Program-made: the position numbers and the translations under genes
Shown: piece by piece, positions 1 to 9,457 of the stretch
Numbering within the stretch: the first letter of the stretch is position 1
Layout: each line of letters opens with the position of its first letter
From: Phaeoceros laevis
Taxonomy: Eukaryota; Anthocerotophyta; Anthocerotopsida; Notothyladales
Direction of reading: 5' to 3'
DNA: 48,342 nt
Assembly: GCA_049999765.1 (NCBI GenBank)
Contig: JBNGIQ010007636.1
Location: forward strand, 1-48,342
Notes under the pieces: generated by a model
What the model was told of the DNA's origin: nothing
The model's database searches: none
Seen by the model: only the letters and a program-made list of their open reading frames with translations

Positions 1-84
1 GGTTTCACAATATAAAACAATTTATAAGTAAATCTCACTATGTTGTAATTTGTAAATCCCTGTTTTATATACATTGACTGTGAT

Positions 85-313
85 GCCCGTCAATATGACG
101 GGCCTCCACACTAGATTAGTAAATTAGTAGATTATTAATAGATTATTAATATATTATTATGTAATATGTTATTATATATTTATATAAAAGATAAATTATT
201 GTTCATATATTTTTTATTTAAAAAGCTTAGCTTCTCATGTTACAAATGTGTACACATCAAATTAGTGCCAGCCAGCCTGTCTCCCCGCAAGTTAGTGCGG
301 GCCTCTACACTAG
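85..313. repeat. Short repeats bounding an AT-rich block
   Basis: A perfect 8-bp inverted repeat with a 3-bp spacer lies at 85-103 (GCCCGTCA/TGACGGGC). The 15-mer gggcctccacactag (100-114) recurs with one mismatch at 299-313, on either side of about 185 bp of very AT-rich DNA. The layout could be a worn mobile-element end, but there is no coding sequence or clear target-site duplication. Confidence 0.35.
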
Positions 314-1298
314 TAGTAGAACAAATTTATACCTTAACAAGTGAAATTTCTAAGCTTGAACCTATAACTCTATCTTTGAGTAACGTACTACCCATGCTAA
401 AGGTTGGGTTGGTTTGAACAAACCCCTTGCATAGATGATTATAGCATCCTGTACTTCTATAGCTATCTCGTTGCATGCAACATTGTCAATTACTTACAAA
501 TGTAGATAATGCTAATCAAAACACAAATATGAAACCCTAATAAAAACCAACATATGACTCTAAACATGTCCTTGAAGTAAAAACGAAAAAGATAAGCGAG
601 ATAAATATATTAAGATCATCAAACACCATGGTCTTTCATACCGTCTAGTAAACAAACAATCGTGGAGTTGCAAGATTCTTAAGATGGTACGCCTTGATGT
701 AAAATAGTGGATACACCTGTGAAAAAAAAAGAGATAGTAAGTGACAGTCATCATGTCTTTCAATTTGCATATGCATAGGAAATGAAGTGACATTGCAAAA
801 ACCGGGCAGATGAGAAATACAAAATAAAGATTTGAATCACGTACATGCCATCCAACTTCAGTCGTGTCTATTTCATCGTTGGTTCCACTGTCTCCAACTT
901 CTCCTTTTTGTGTTCCAGCCATCCATAGTTGGGAAAGAGAAAAGCCGTTGTAAGTGACTTTTGGGCGCCATAAGCTAATTCATGATAAGATACTGTTTGA
1001 AGTACGGTGGTACCTTCCGATGGAATACTGCGTCCACATAAAAATAAGTCAACATATATTAAATATTTTTCTAGAAACGGGTTATTGTACAAAATTATAA
1101 AATGAATGTATCTGAGAATGGTCATACATAGTGACTTTGTCCAAAAGCATTAATAGTGGTAGAAGTATTGTTTGATGAAGCTGCACTAGGACCGTTGTTC
1201 GAGAGAAATGACTTGCGAGTCGCTGCTTTCAATTGTCGATCATGTGCAAGAGCTTGGGCCAGGCCCTCCGGATTTTGTACTCGTAGTATAGGAATAGT

Positions 1299-1398
1299 NN
1301 NNNNNNNNNNNNNNNNNNNNNNNNNNNNNNNNNNNNNNNNNNNNNNNNNNNNNNNNNNNNNNNNNNNNNNNNNNNNNNNNNNNNNNNNNNNNNNNNNN
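1299..1398. other. Assembly gap (100 N)
   Basis: Exactly 100 N in a row, the usual placeholder for a gap of unknown size. It interrupts the neprosin-like gene and sits 95 bp from a 65-bp tandem duplication. Confidence 0.99.
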
Positions 1399-1493
1399 CA
1401 GACTCGAGCTTCTGGGTCCTTTTGACGCTGAAAGAAGGTTCCTAATGTACAAGTTAGACAAAAAACACAATCTCTGAATTTTTTTCCTTCTGG

Positions 1494-1623
1494 GGTTAAA
1501 CACATCTACTTTAAAGTCTTGTGAAGTACAACATTGATACCATTTGTGTGACATGATCGGTTAAACACATCTACTTTAAAGTCTTGTGAAGTACAACATT
1601 GATACCATTTGTATGACATGATC
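1494..1623. repeat. 65-bp tandem duplication inside the neprosin-like gene
   Basis: Copies at 1494-1558 and 1559-1623 differ at one base (tttgtgtgac versus tttgtatgac). The unit covers the end of the activation-peptide exon and the following splice region. It may be real or an artefact of gap closing. Confidence 0.9.
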
Positions 1624-2318
1624 CTTCATTTTTGGGTGTTGCATCGTCAATTGGTCTTCCAATTTGACACAATCAATAATGTCTCCATTGGAAAGCTGTG
1701 AAAAATAAAAAAGAAAAGCTCAGTTGGAAAATCAGCTGTCACAATAACCGACATATCGGCATTAAAAGAAGGTTCTGAATACTATGAGATAGCTTACAAT
1801 ATGGGACTCCACGAAAGGTCTATTGACAGATATATCTCAAGCTCAATGCTTGTGTCATCCAAGTCTATACTAAAATCAATTGGTCTTGCACCAAGAACGA
1901 CTGAAAAATGCAGCATACAAAGCAAGACCACTGTAAAAATTCCAAAGGTGGCAAAAAGACTCTTCATTGTATGCATACGAAGCAAACAATATCTTGGATA
2001 TAGTTCAAAGGCACACTCAACTAACACTTACATTACTCACACTCAATTTTTCTTTCTCTTATAGGAACTATGATATATGTTACGTAGGTAGTTCAATCCT
2101 TATATAGATGTGAATGTGTTTGAAGTGTTACACATGTAACCGAGAAAACATACAAAATCACATATGGTCATCCAATTAAGTTCAAGTTTTTTGCTTGTTT
2201 TGTTTTTGGATTACCTTGTGTACCAGATTTTATTATGTTCATTTGCTTCTAAATAATTTGATTATTATGTTCAGTTTCCTTTTAAAAAATTTGCTTTGCA
2301 CTCTCAAACTCTTGAGCA

Positions 2319-2706
2319 GGGTGAGACAAACCCTACTATGACTAAACTCATAAAGGGTGGGACAAACCCTACTATGACTAAACTTATAAAGCGAAGTTAT
2401 AGAGCTTTGATGTGTATATCCTTTTGTAGTGTAACTGGCCAGCCAGCCTTCCACATAGAGCTTTGATGTGTATATCCTTCCACGGAGAGCTTTGATGTGT
2501 ATATCCTTTTGTAGCGTAACCAGCAGCCAACCTTCCACAAGAGTCACACTCTTATCATTAGTAGACCGGTTGGGCCACACTTTCTCTATTGGGTTAGGAC
2601 GATTATCACACTTTCTCTATGGGGTTAGGGCCATTATGACAAGGACAGTCGGGCATTTTTTTCCCCCCAAAGGTCGGTCCCCCAAAGGTCGGTCCCCCAA
2701 AGGTCT
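2319..2706. repeat. Cluster of unrelated short tandem duplications
   Basis: Four duplication families are packed into 390 bp: a 36-bp unit twice (2319-2354, 2355-2390); a ~23-bp unit starting agagctttgatg three times (2401, 2457, 2486), the outer two lying in a longer ~59-bp repeat; a 31-bp unit twice (2576-2606, 2607-2637); and a 15-bp unit cccccaaaggtcggt 2.9 times (2664-2706). No coding sense is visible. Confidence 0.85.
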
Positions 2707-3771
2707 ATGCCAAGCGAGCCCGGAGGCCAGATGGCCTGAAAGAATTAATAAATACTTGGTCTTGGGGTGACCTTGGAGTCCCCCTAATATTGGCTCATCA
2801 GACTAGCTTCACGACTCATCCGGATGGCTTTGCGATCGACACGTGTGAATGCTGAGACAAATATCGGTAACAGTATTTCTACCTGAATTCAAGATCTGTG
2901 CGCGGACATTCTTCACCAGACAAGCGTGACTCATCCGTAGCGGTACAAATGATCCATAAGGGCAATCACCGATCTGTAGCCAGGATGTACCAATAGGTGA
3001 CTCCTCCAGCCTAAAAATAGCAGCAGCTGTCTTTCGGACTCTTTCCTAAGGCTGGGATTCCATGATGAGGGGTTGACCCCCTCAACACGTGATCTAAAAT
3101 AATCTTGATCCGACAAGCTAATAATAAGCAGGCGGAGGCACAACCGAACAGGTGTTCTCTGTTCCTGGCGGCAAGCTGCAGATTCTGCTACCTACTGTAC
3201 TCAGCTGGCACCGCACCCAAGTGATGTTCCCGCTCTGGACACTCATGATCCTAATTCTAGATCTGGTGCTCTTTCCTGAATCTTGGCATGCAAGACGACT
3301 AATTTGTTTGCTGGCATACGCCTTAGAAAGACCTGCTCCAGGGACATTGGCTCATCAGACTAGCGTCACGACTCACAAGACCTTACATGTCCTCTCAGTT
3401 GTTGGCGGCCCAGCTTGACCTCCTGATTGGCTTAATTCTTTGTCTTGTTCAAAGCAGCCACCAAACACGTGTAGGCAGACCTGGTTACAGTTCCACGCGT
3501 TGGCGTGGCCATCCCTCCTGTCCTTGCTTGGTCGTCACAAGTCTGAATGCCTTCCTGCTGGCTTCGCTTCCTTGGGCTGCCGCCCACTCGACGTCACAGA
3601 TATTTCAGTAGACGTGCACCGCTCGCTCAATGAGAGCATGAATTCGTCGCTCCAGCAGCAGCCTTGAACATTCTACTGAATGCATGCGGACCCCATGACC
3701 AAGTATTTAATCCGGATGCCCTACAGGCAGGTGTGTCGCGTCGTAGCAGCGGAAGAACCTTGGGCAGAACC
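2707..3771. other. Upstream region of the LRR receptor kinase
   Basis: No gene recognised. A 29-bp segment (ttggctcatcagactag...) occurs at 2790-2818 and 3347-3375 with one mismatch. The reading frame of the kinase gene stays open upstream to about 3664 but has no ATG before 3772, so this stretch probably holds promoter and 5' leader. Confidence 0.5.
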
Positions 3772-6700
3772 ATGGCTCAGATCTTGGTCTGCTTCCTCCT
3801 CATTCTGAAGTTGGCAGCTGTAGCGGCTTTGCCCCCGGATTTTGCAGTTCTGCTTGCCTTCAAGCAGCAGCTGGATGCAGCGGGGAGTAGCAACCTGGGC
3901 AGCTGGGACGAGAGCAGTAGCAGCAACAGCAGTGGCAACAGTCCCTGCGGCCGCTGGGAGGGGGTGACATGCGCTGACAACTCCACCACCGTGGTGAAAG
4001 AACTGCATCTACGCTTTCGGTCTCTCCGGGGAGCTCTCCCACCCAGTTTCGGCTCGCTGGAGGGCCTCGAGGTGCTGGACTTGTCTGACAACTACCTGTC
4101 TGGTCCTCTTCCCCCGGAAATTGGCACTGCCACCAGGTTGAGAATAGTGGATTTGGGCAGGAATCGCTTCACGGGCAACATCCCTGCCACCATCGGCCAG
4201 TTGCGCAGCCTGGAGGAGCTCAGTCTGGAAGGGAACCTGCTCAGCGGCGTCATACCTGCGGAAGTGGCGAGTCTCACCAATCTCTCTCACCTGCATCTGT
4301 CCAGGAACGGGCTCACTGGGCGGATTCCGGATGTGGGCAGGCTCACAAATCTGCAGGAGCTCTTTCTGGATGACAACGGGTTGAGTGGTCCCGTCCCTGA
4401 GCTCAAGGGCCTGGCAAATCTCACCAGGCTGATGCTAAATGACAACCAGTTCACTGGGGAGATCCCCACTTTGGACGCACTCACAAAGCTTGAGCGGGTG
4501 TACCTCCAACGTAACAGCTTCTCCCTGAATGCTCCTCTTTTGGCAGGTTTGTCATCTCTCCAGGAACTGGATATGTCTAGCAACCAGCTGCAGGGACGTC
4601 TGCCTTCTGGAATTGCCGAGATGGCTCAACTGAGTTACCTCAACTTGTCTGCCAACCACCTGAGCGGGGAGATACTTGCCGACCTATGGAGCAACTGCAG
4701 CGGCACCCTGGTCACCCTCGACCTGTCCCGGAACGAGCTGGATGGCAGCATCCCGGGGGCGCTCCTGGAGCGCAACATGGCCAAGCTCGAGTACCTCAAC
4801 CTGGCTTTCAACAACCTGAGCAGCGAGATCCCCAAGGCTCCCTCGGCTGCTGTTGTCAGCGAGACGCTCAAGAGCATCGACTTCTCTTCCAACCGGCTGC
4901 AGGGTCCTGTGCCCGAGAGCCTGCTGTGGGCCAGCATGCTCTCCTTGGCCTACCTCAACCTGTCCAGCAACAATTTCACCGGCGGCATACTCATCTCACC
5001 AGGGTGGCCCAACGGGCTGGAAACCCTGGACCTGAGCAACAATGCGTTGGAGGGCAGCATCCCTCCGGACATCGGGTCCAGCTCCTGGGCTGGGAGCCTG
5101 CAGAGGCTGTGGCTGCACCACAACCGCTTCAGCGGCAACATCGACCAAATTTGGAGCCTGCAGGAGGCGCAAGTTTCCAGCTTGCGCGAGCTCCGGTTGC
5201 AGGGCAACCAATTTCATGGCAGCATCGGGCGAGCGACGCTCGGCAGTTGGAAGAATTTGCAGGTTCTGGATCTGAGTCACAACCTCCTCAGCTTGGACAT
5301 CTCCTCGGACCCCCCTGTTCTTGACAGCCTACGCAATCTGCGAGAGCTCCGGCTGGGCAGCAACAATGGCACCGGGAGTCTGCCTTCTAGGGTTTCGGGA
5401 CCGATGTTGCAGCTGCAGGTGCTCGATCTGAGCAGCAGCAATCTGCGAGGGGAGCTAGCGGCTCAGGTCTTCAGCAGCAATGCCCTCCCGTCCCTCACGT
5501 TCCTGGATTTGTCCAACAATCTGCTGTCCGGGGCCGTTCCTGCAGGACTCCCGGAGATGGCCAACCTGACCTACATGGATCTTTCCGGCAACCACCTCTC
5601 CGGGCCGCTTCCGCCGATGCCTTCCCTCCTCTCCCAGGTAGCCTTCTTCTCCCCCGGCAACGAGGGGCTCTGCGGCTCCCCCATGCCGGCGTGTCCTCCA
5701 CAAACCCTAAACTCCTCTTCAGGCGGGATTGCGCCGTGGCAGCTTCTGGCCACGGTGGGGGCGTGCGTCCTCATCTCCCTCGGGAGCTGCTCCCTGCTCA
5801 CCTGGCGATGGCGGGCCTACTCCAGGAAGAACCGGCAGGATTCGGACCTAATTGCGGCCTTGCAAGACCGCAGCAGCAATGCGGCTCTCATGTCACTCCG
5901 GGACCTCCGACGAGCCACCTCTGACTTTTCCGAGTCGTTCCAGATCGGGGTGGGCGGGTTCGGGACCGTCTACACAGGCAAGCTCAGTGACGGCACCCCG
6001 GTGGCCATCAAGAGAAGCAAGCGGGAGGGCACCGACTTGGACAAGCAGCAGTTTCTCAATGAGGTCACTATCCTCTCGCAGGTGAACCACCGCAACCTGG
6101 TGAGGCTCTTAGGGTGTTGCCTCGAAAACAAGGTGGCTCTCCTCGTCTTCGAGTTCGTCCCCAACGGGACCCTGCAGGAGCATCTGCAAGGGAACACTCA
6201 TCCAACATTGAGCTGGAGGCACCGCCTGCAGATTGCTGTGCAGACGGCAGACGCCCTGGCCTACCTCCATTCCGCTGCCAACCCTCCCATCTTCCACAGG
6301 GACGTGAAATCTGCCAACGTGCTTCTGGACGAGAAATTGAATGCCAAGGTGGCGGACTTTGGCATCTCTAAGCTGGCGCCCACGCTGGAGGTGACGCATG
6401 TGTCCACAGTGATCCAGGGGACCATCGGCTACATCGACCCCGAATACTACAGCAGCTTCCAATTGAACGGCAAGAGCGACGTCTACAGTTTCGGGGTGGT
6501 GCTGCTGGAGCTCGTGTCCGGACAGGCTCCTGTGGATTTTCGCCGAGGGGTTGAGGATGCTAGCCTCGTCAGATGGGCCGTGCCTCTCATCAAGGCTGGA
6601 GACGTGAGTGCCATAGTCGATCCGGCCCTGGTCTCGGAAACTGCAGCAGGGCAGATGCCGTCGATTGTGGGCGTGGCTGAATTGGCTGCCAAATGCTTGA

Positions 6701-6912
6701 AGGCTCGGTCCAAGTTGCGGCCAGGCATGAAGGAGGTTGTGAGGGAGCTGCAGGGCCTGTGGTTGCAATCAGGCGGTCCGGCTGACATCTTTGGAAGCTC
6801 ACGTGGTGATGATCATGAAGAGGACTCCCTGGACGAACAAGCATCATACTGTTCCTTGTCAGATTCCATCATGACAGGAAGCAGCACCTTCAGCAGCATG
6901 GACACCAAATAA
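3772..6912 (+). CDS. LRR receptor-like protein kinase (WAK-like kinase domain)
   Basis: Single-exon gene for a 1046-residue plasma-membrane receptor kinase. The start is the first ATG in frame, in a good context (accATGG), and gives a signal peptide (residues 1-20). An LRRNT segment ends in CGRWEGVTC near residue 60. About 20 plant-type repeats (LxxLxLxxNxLxGxIP) run to about residue 620, then a TM segment (about 655-679) and an intracellular Ser/Thr kinase. The kinase looks catalytically complete: glycine loop GVGGFG (726-731), VAIK Lys747, HRD Asp844 in HRDVKSANVLL, DFG Asp862 and GTIGYIDPEYY in the activation segment. LLGCCLE, LSWRHRLQIA and PPIFHRDVKSANVLLDE resemble wall-associated-kinase-like kinases more than typical LRR-RLK kinases; that is from memory of the families. 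The ligand is unknown. The C-tail is Ser-rich and acidic. No frameshift or missing catalytic residue was seen. Confidence 0.93.
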   Translation: MAQILVCFLLILKLAAVAALPPDFAVLLAFKQQLDAAGSSNLGSWDESSSSNSSGNSPCGRWEGVTCADNSTTVVKELHLRFRSLRGALPPSFGSLEGLEVLDLSDNYLSGPLPPEIGTATRLRIVDLGRNRFTGNIPATIGQLRSLEELSLEGNLLSGVIPAEVASLTNLSHLHLSRNGLTGRIPDVGRLTNLQELFLDDNGLSGPVPELKGLANLTRLMLNDNQFTGEIPTLDALTKLERVYLQRNSFSLNAPLLAGLSSLQELDMSSNQLQGRLPSGIAEMAQLSYLNLSANHLSGEILADLWSNCSGTLVTLDLSRNELDGSIPGALLERNMAKLEYLNLAFNNLSSEIPKAPSAAVVSETLKSIDFSSNRLQGPVPESLLWASMLSLAYLNLSSNNFTGGILISPGWPNGLETLDLSNNALEGSIPPDIGSSSWAGSLQRLWLHHNRFSGNIDQIWSLQEAQVSSLRELRLQGNQFHGSIGRATLGSWKNLQVLDLSHNLLSLDISSDPPVLDSLRNLRELRLGSNNGTGSLPSRVSGPMLQLQVLDLSSSNLRGELAAQVFSSNALPSLTFLDLSNNLLSGAVPAGLPEMANLTYMDLSGNHLSGPLPPMPSLLSQVAFFSPGNEGLCGSPMPACPPQTLNSSSGGIAPWQLLATVGACVLISLGSCSLLTWRWRAYSRKNRQDSDLIAALQDRSSNAALMSLRDLRRATSDFSESFQIGVGGFGTVYTGKLSDGTPVAIKRSKREGTDLDKQQFLNEVTILSQVNHRNLVRLLGCCLENKVALLVFEFVPNGTLQEHLQGNTHPTLSWRHRLQIAVQTADALAYLHSAANPPIFHRDVKSANVLLDEKLNAKVADFGISKLAPTLEVTHVSTVIQGTIGYIDPEYYSSFQLNGKSDVYSFGVVLLELVSGQAPVDFRRGVEDASLVRWAVPLIKAGDVSAIVDPALVSETAAGQMPSIVGVAELAAKCLKARSKLRPGMKEVVRELQGLWLQSGGPADIFGSSRGDDHEEDSLDEQASYCSLSDSIMTGSSTFSSMDTK

Positions 6913-7191
6913 GACCTAGGCATTCGCACTTGTTGATCGCAAAACCATCCGGATTGAAGCGTGACGTTTTTGACAGAATTTCATCCTCCAGTGGCTCGAG
7001 TCCGCTGCCTACCCATGCACAGGGGCTTGAACCCCGCAAACGTGAATGCCACCTTGGCTTTTATGACATCCAGTTCGATATTGATGAGAGTGAAACAAAC
7101 AAGGTCAAGTAGAGTGCTGAGAATCATGAGATGCTGTAGATGATAGCAAATGTATATTGATAACAATAAGATTGGGGAGGCAAGCAGCAGC

Positions 7192-7297
7192 AGATGCAGG
7201 GTTTTAGGCTTTTAGCTAAATGCCTGCAGGGTTTTAGCTAACGTAGATGCAGGGTTTTAGGCTTTTAGCTAAACACCTGCAGGGTTTTAGCTAAAGT
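7192..7297. repeat. 53-bp tandem duplication with telobox-like core
   Basis: Two 53-bp units (7192-7244, 7245-7297), each containing two gcagggttttag subunits separated by the palindrome ttagctaa. The core resembles the plant telobox (AAACCCTA) read on the other strand. It lies about 400 bp upstream of the MYND gene start, so it may be regulatory. Confidence 0.75.
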
Positions 7298-7692
7298 TTG
7301 AGCTCGTCCGTTTCCCGCGCTACAGGTGAAACTGGCGAGTAGCGGCGCGAGGCGATCAGGCGATCAAGGTCAGTCGCGTTTCTTTTCCTGATTGTTACCC
7401 AACCAGCTGCTTTCCTGCCCCTGCCTCGTTTTTCCTCTTCTCCGCATCTTGGTTGCCAATGGAAGACCACAGCTCCTTCTGGTCTGTTTCTGCAATTCTC
7501 ATGTGAGACTGTCTGAAGCTTGAGCTGATCGTCGTCAAAGATGAGCTCAGGCTTCTTATTAGAATCTTTTGCGGCGTCCCTAAGGAGAACAATTGCCCAC
7601 AAACGTCTGCGAGCAACCACTTTGCCTGATGCCTAAAGTTCCCGTTGCTTCCGGACAGATTCTGTGATTTCTGTGGGTAGAAGAACCGTACG

Positions 7693-8712
7693 ATGGCCGG
7701 CGGGGGACTAACGAACAAGGATGTGAAGAAACTGAAGAGCAAGATCAATGACTCCAGTGAAGACCCGGCGGTGCGTAAGCAGCTAGAGGACATGCTGAAC
7801 TTTCTGACCCAACCCCAACAGACCCAGGAGGAGGTAGACAGGAGGTGGAGCAACTTGTGCGCCTATCTCAATGATTTGCAGGAGGATCAGAAGCCTACTA
7901 CCTTGGGTGGACACCGAGACGTTCTGGCCAAATTTGGGCGAGCTCTCTGTCTTAAGCAGCTTCTAGCGGTTTTTAAGCTACCTGCATATGCATTGATTGA
8001 ACCGGGCTAATGTTGCACAGACTAGAGGGGAAGGGAACTTTGGTAGCTGAACACAAACTCGCATCTTCTTGCAGTCCTCGTTCTTTGATCTGTGCATGCA
8101 GCTGTTTTTCCTCATGAAGAGCTCCTCACCTACAATGGCACATGCCGGCAGCAGGCTTGGACAGATACTATACATCTGTGCCAGAGTAGGGAGGACTGTG
8201 GTCGTCTGGTTGAATATGGTTGAGTTCCGTCGAGACTAATAGGGGCTTGTTCAATTACAGGTTAATTCTGAACACGAAGATGACCCAGGCAGATGCAGCG
8301 AGACCAGGACATTTTGGAGATTTCATGCAAAGCTATGGGGCATTTGGTTGGAAGATTGCAGATTCTTATGAGATGAAGGGCCAGGAGGATGCGAAACCCA
8401 GGTCCCATTCCCGTGTGTGCTTTAGAAAGTGGTTTACAGTTGTTGTCGAGGCTCGCCTTTCACATGTTACTTCCTACTGCTAGTCTAGATCAATTGACAC
8501 CGGGTGCTTGCTTTTCGTTCCTATCTTTTTGCCTCGCTTACTTGTTGACACACTGGTTGGCAAACAGATGTGACCACTGCAAAAAGGTGGGGGCTACCAT
8601 GCGTTGCAGAAAATGTAGGGAATGGTATTGCTCACACGAATGCCAGAAGGCTGGATGGCCAGATCACAAGCCCATCTGCAAGTTGGTTGCGGAGGAACGC
8701 ACCTACAGTTAG
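7693..8712 (+). CDS. MYND-type zinc-finger protein
   Basis: Likely three exons: 7693-7968, a middle exon ending at 8401, and 8568-8712. The last exon carries a complete MYND finger, CDHCKKVGATMRCRKC followed by CSHECQKAGWPDHKPIC, with all Cys/His ligands, ending at TAG 8712. MYND fingers usually mediate protein-protein contacts. Exon 1 (from ATG 7693) is charged and helical (KDVKKLKSKIN, EEVDRRWSNLCAYLNDL) with no family I recognise. The junction of exons 2 and 3 is in frame (AG|A giving Arg then Cys-Asp-His-Cys). The exon 1/exon 2 junction is uncertain: donor 7969 with acceptor 8260 breaks the frame, and a weaker acceptor near 8240 would keep it. The first intron contains an antisense PPR fragment. 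Confidence 0.7.
8085..8178 (-). pseudogene. PPR gene fragment within an intron
   Basis: Read on the minus strand this gives GALHEEKQLHAQIKERGLQ, a classic PPR segment. It is closely similar to the PPR remnant around 29870-29965, also on the minus strand. It lies antisense in the first intron of the MYND gene and is far too short to be functional. Confidence 0.7.
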
Positions 8713-9457
8713 ACCTGTAGTAGGCTACTGTCGGTGCTGGTAGCCGAAACAGGCCCCCAACTCACCCAGATAGACCTCGTTCGAACTCTCATTTCATTAG
8801 CCGCAGGTGTGGTGCGCAAGCACCCCGTCACTCACCTAATAAAAACCCCCTCATTCTCCTGCATGTACGAAGAAGGCACGGCATTTGCAAACCTTGAGTC
8901 TTCATTTGTCAAATTCACGACGAAAGACCTACAGTCGAGTGAATACAGTCGAGTGTAGTAACTTCGTATGACATACGCTAAAGTCTACTCTAGGGCGAGC
9001 AGACAGGAGCACTGAATTCAACCTAACTTGAATTCGAAATGCACGTTGCTCTTGCTACCAGCTATGTCGATTGCTGACTTGGGGGATCTCATTGTCAAGC
9101 CACAGAAATCATGGAGTCAACGAAAATCTGCGCTGTCCGACCTGCTGCTAGTGCAACGGTTAATAGTTCACGGCGGATTCGTATCTCGCAGCTACCCTCT
9201 AGACACTGCCGAGCTGGACAGGTGTTTGAGTTGGACCTACTATCCTCATTGCCCGGAGCAGCTAAGCGAAGGAAGGGTGCAGCTAGTCCCTGTGAGTACT
9301 CTCCTGCATGGTGCTCCTATTGCGACGAAGTTCCTTGCATTGACAGTGACGTCAGCCGTGCAGGGCAGCACCGTATAAACGGAGCATCCAGGATGGAACT
9401 GGGAGCACATTAGCTGAGAACAAAAATCTCGCTAATGCAGTTGCACAGTTGGACCTC
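8713..9457. other. Intergenic region upstream of the PPR gene
   Basis: No recognised gene. From about 9353 the PPR frame is open (for example ENKNLANAVAQLDLM) and reads like a normal PPR N-terminus but has no ATG, so a spliced upstream exon may exist. The shared sequence with the decayed copy at 44.7 kb begins at 9447. Confidence 0.45.

Larger units (their letters stand above)
343..1976 (-). pseudogene. Neprosin-family (DUF4409/DUF239) gene, probably decayed
   Basis: Neprosins are secreted plant proteins with an activation peptide and a glutamic peptidase domain. Family pieces appear in order on this strand: a signal peptide from Met at 1976 (hydrophobic FATFGIFTVVLLCMLHF); the activation-peptide motif NGDIIDCVKLEDQ (exon from 1695); TIPILRVQNPEGLAQALA next to the gap; RPKVTYNGFSLSQLWMAG and TTEVGWHV (850-980); VYPLFYI..RLFVY (640-708); and STGCYNHLCKGFVQTNPTF (343-460). 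Two stops interrupt conserved sequence: TGA at 980-982 just before ISLWRPKV, and TAG at 645-647 where the family has the Trp of FxYWT. The exon 1/exon 2 junction is out of frame as I read it, and the last part of the peptidase domain is not visible. The 1299-1398 gap falls in the third exon. Family assignment is strong; pseudogene status is inferred from the stops. Confidence 0.7.

Noticed and set aside
3721-6847. Many ORFs of 60-220 codons antisense or out of frame over the LRR receptor kinase
   Set aside because: GC-rich LRR codons keep shadow frames open; none has motifs of its own, while the sense frame is a complete receptor kinase.
9028-9413. Two overlapping ORFs (116 and 100 codons) before the PPR gene
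   Set aside because: Neither has PPR or targeting features nor joins the PPR frame; likely leader or promoter sequence.
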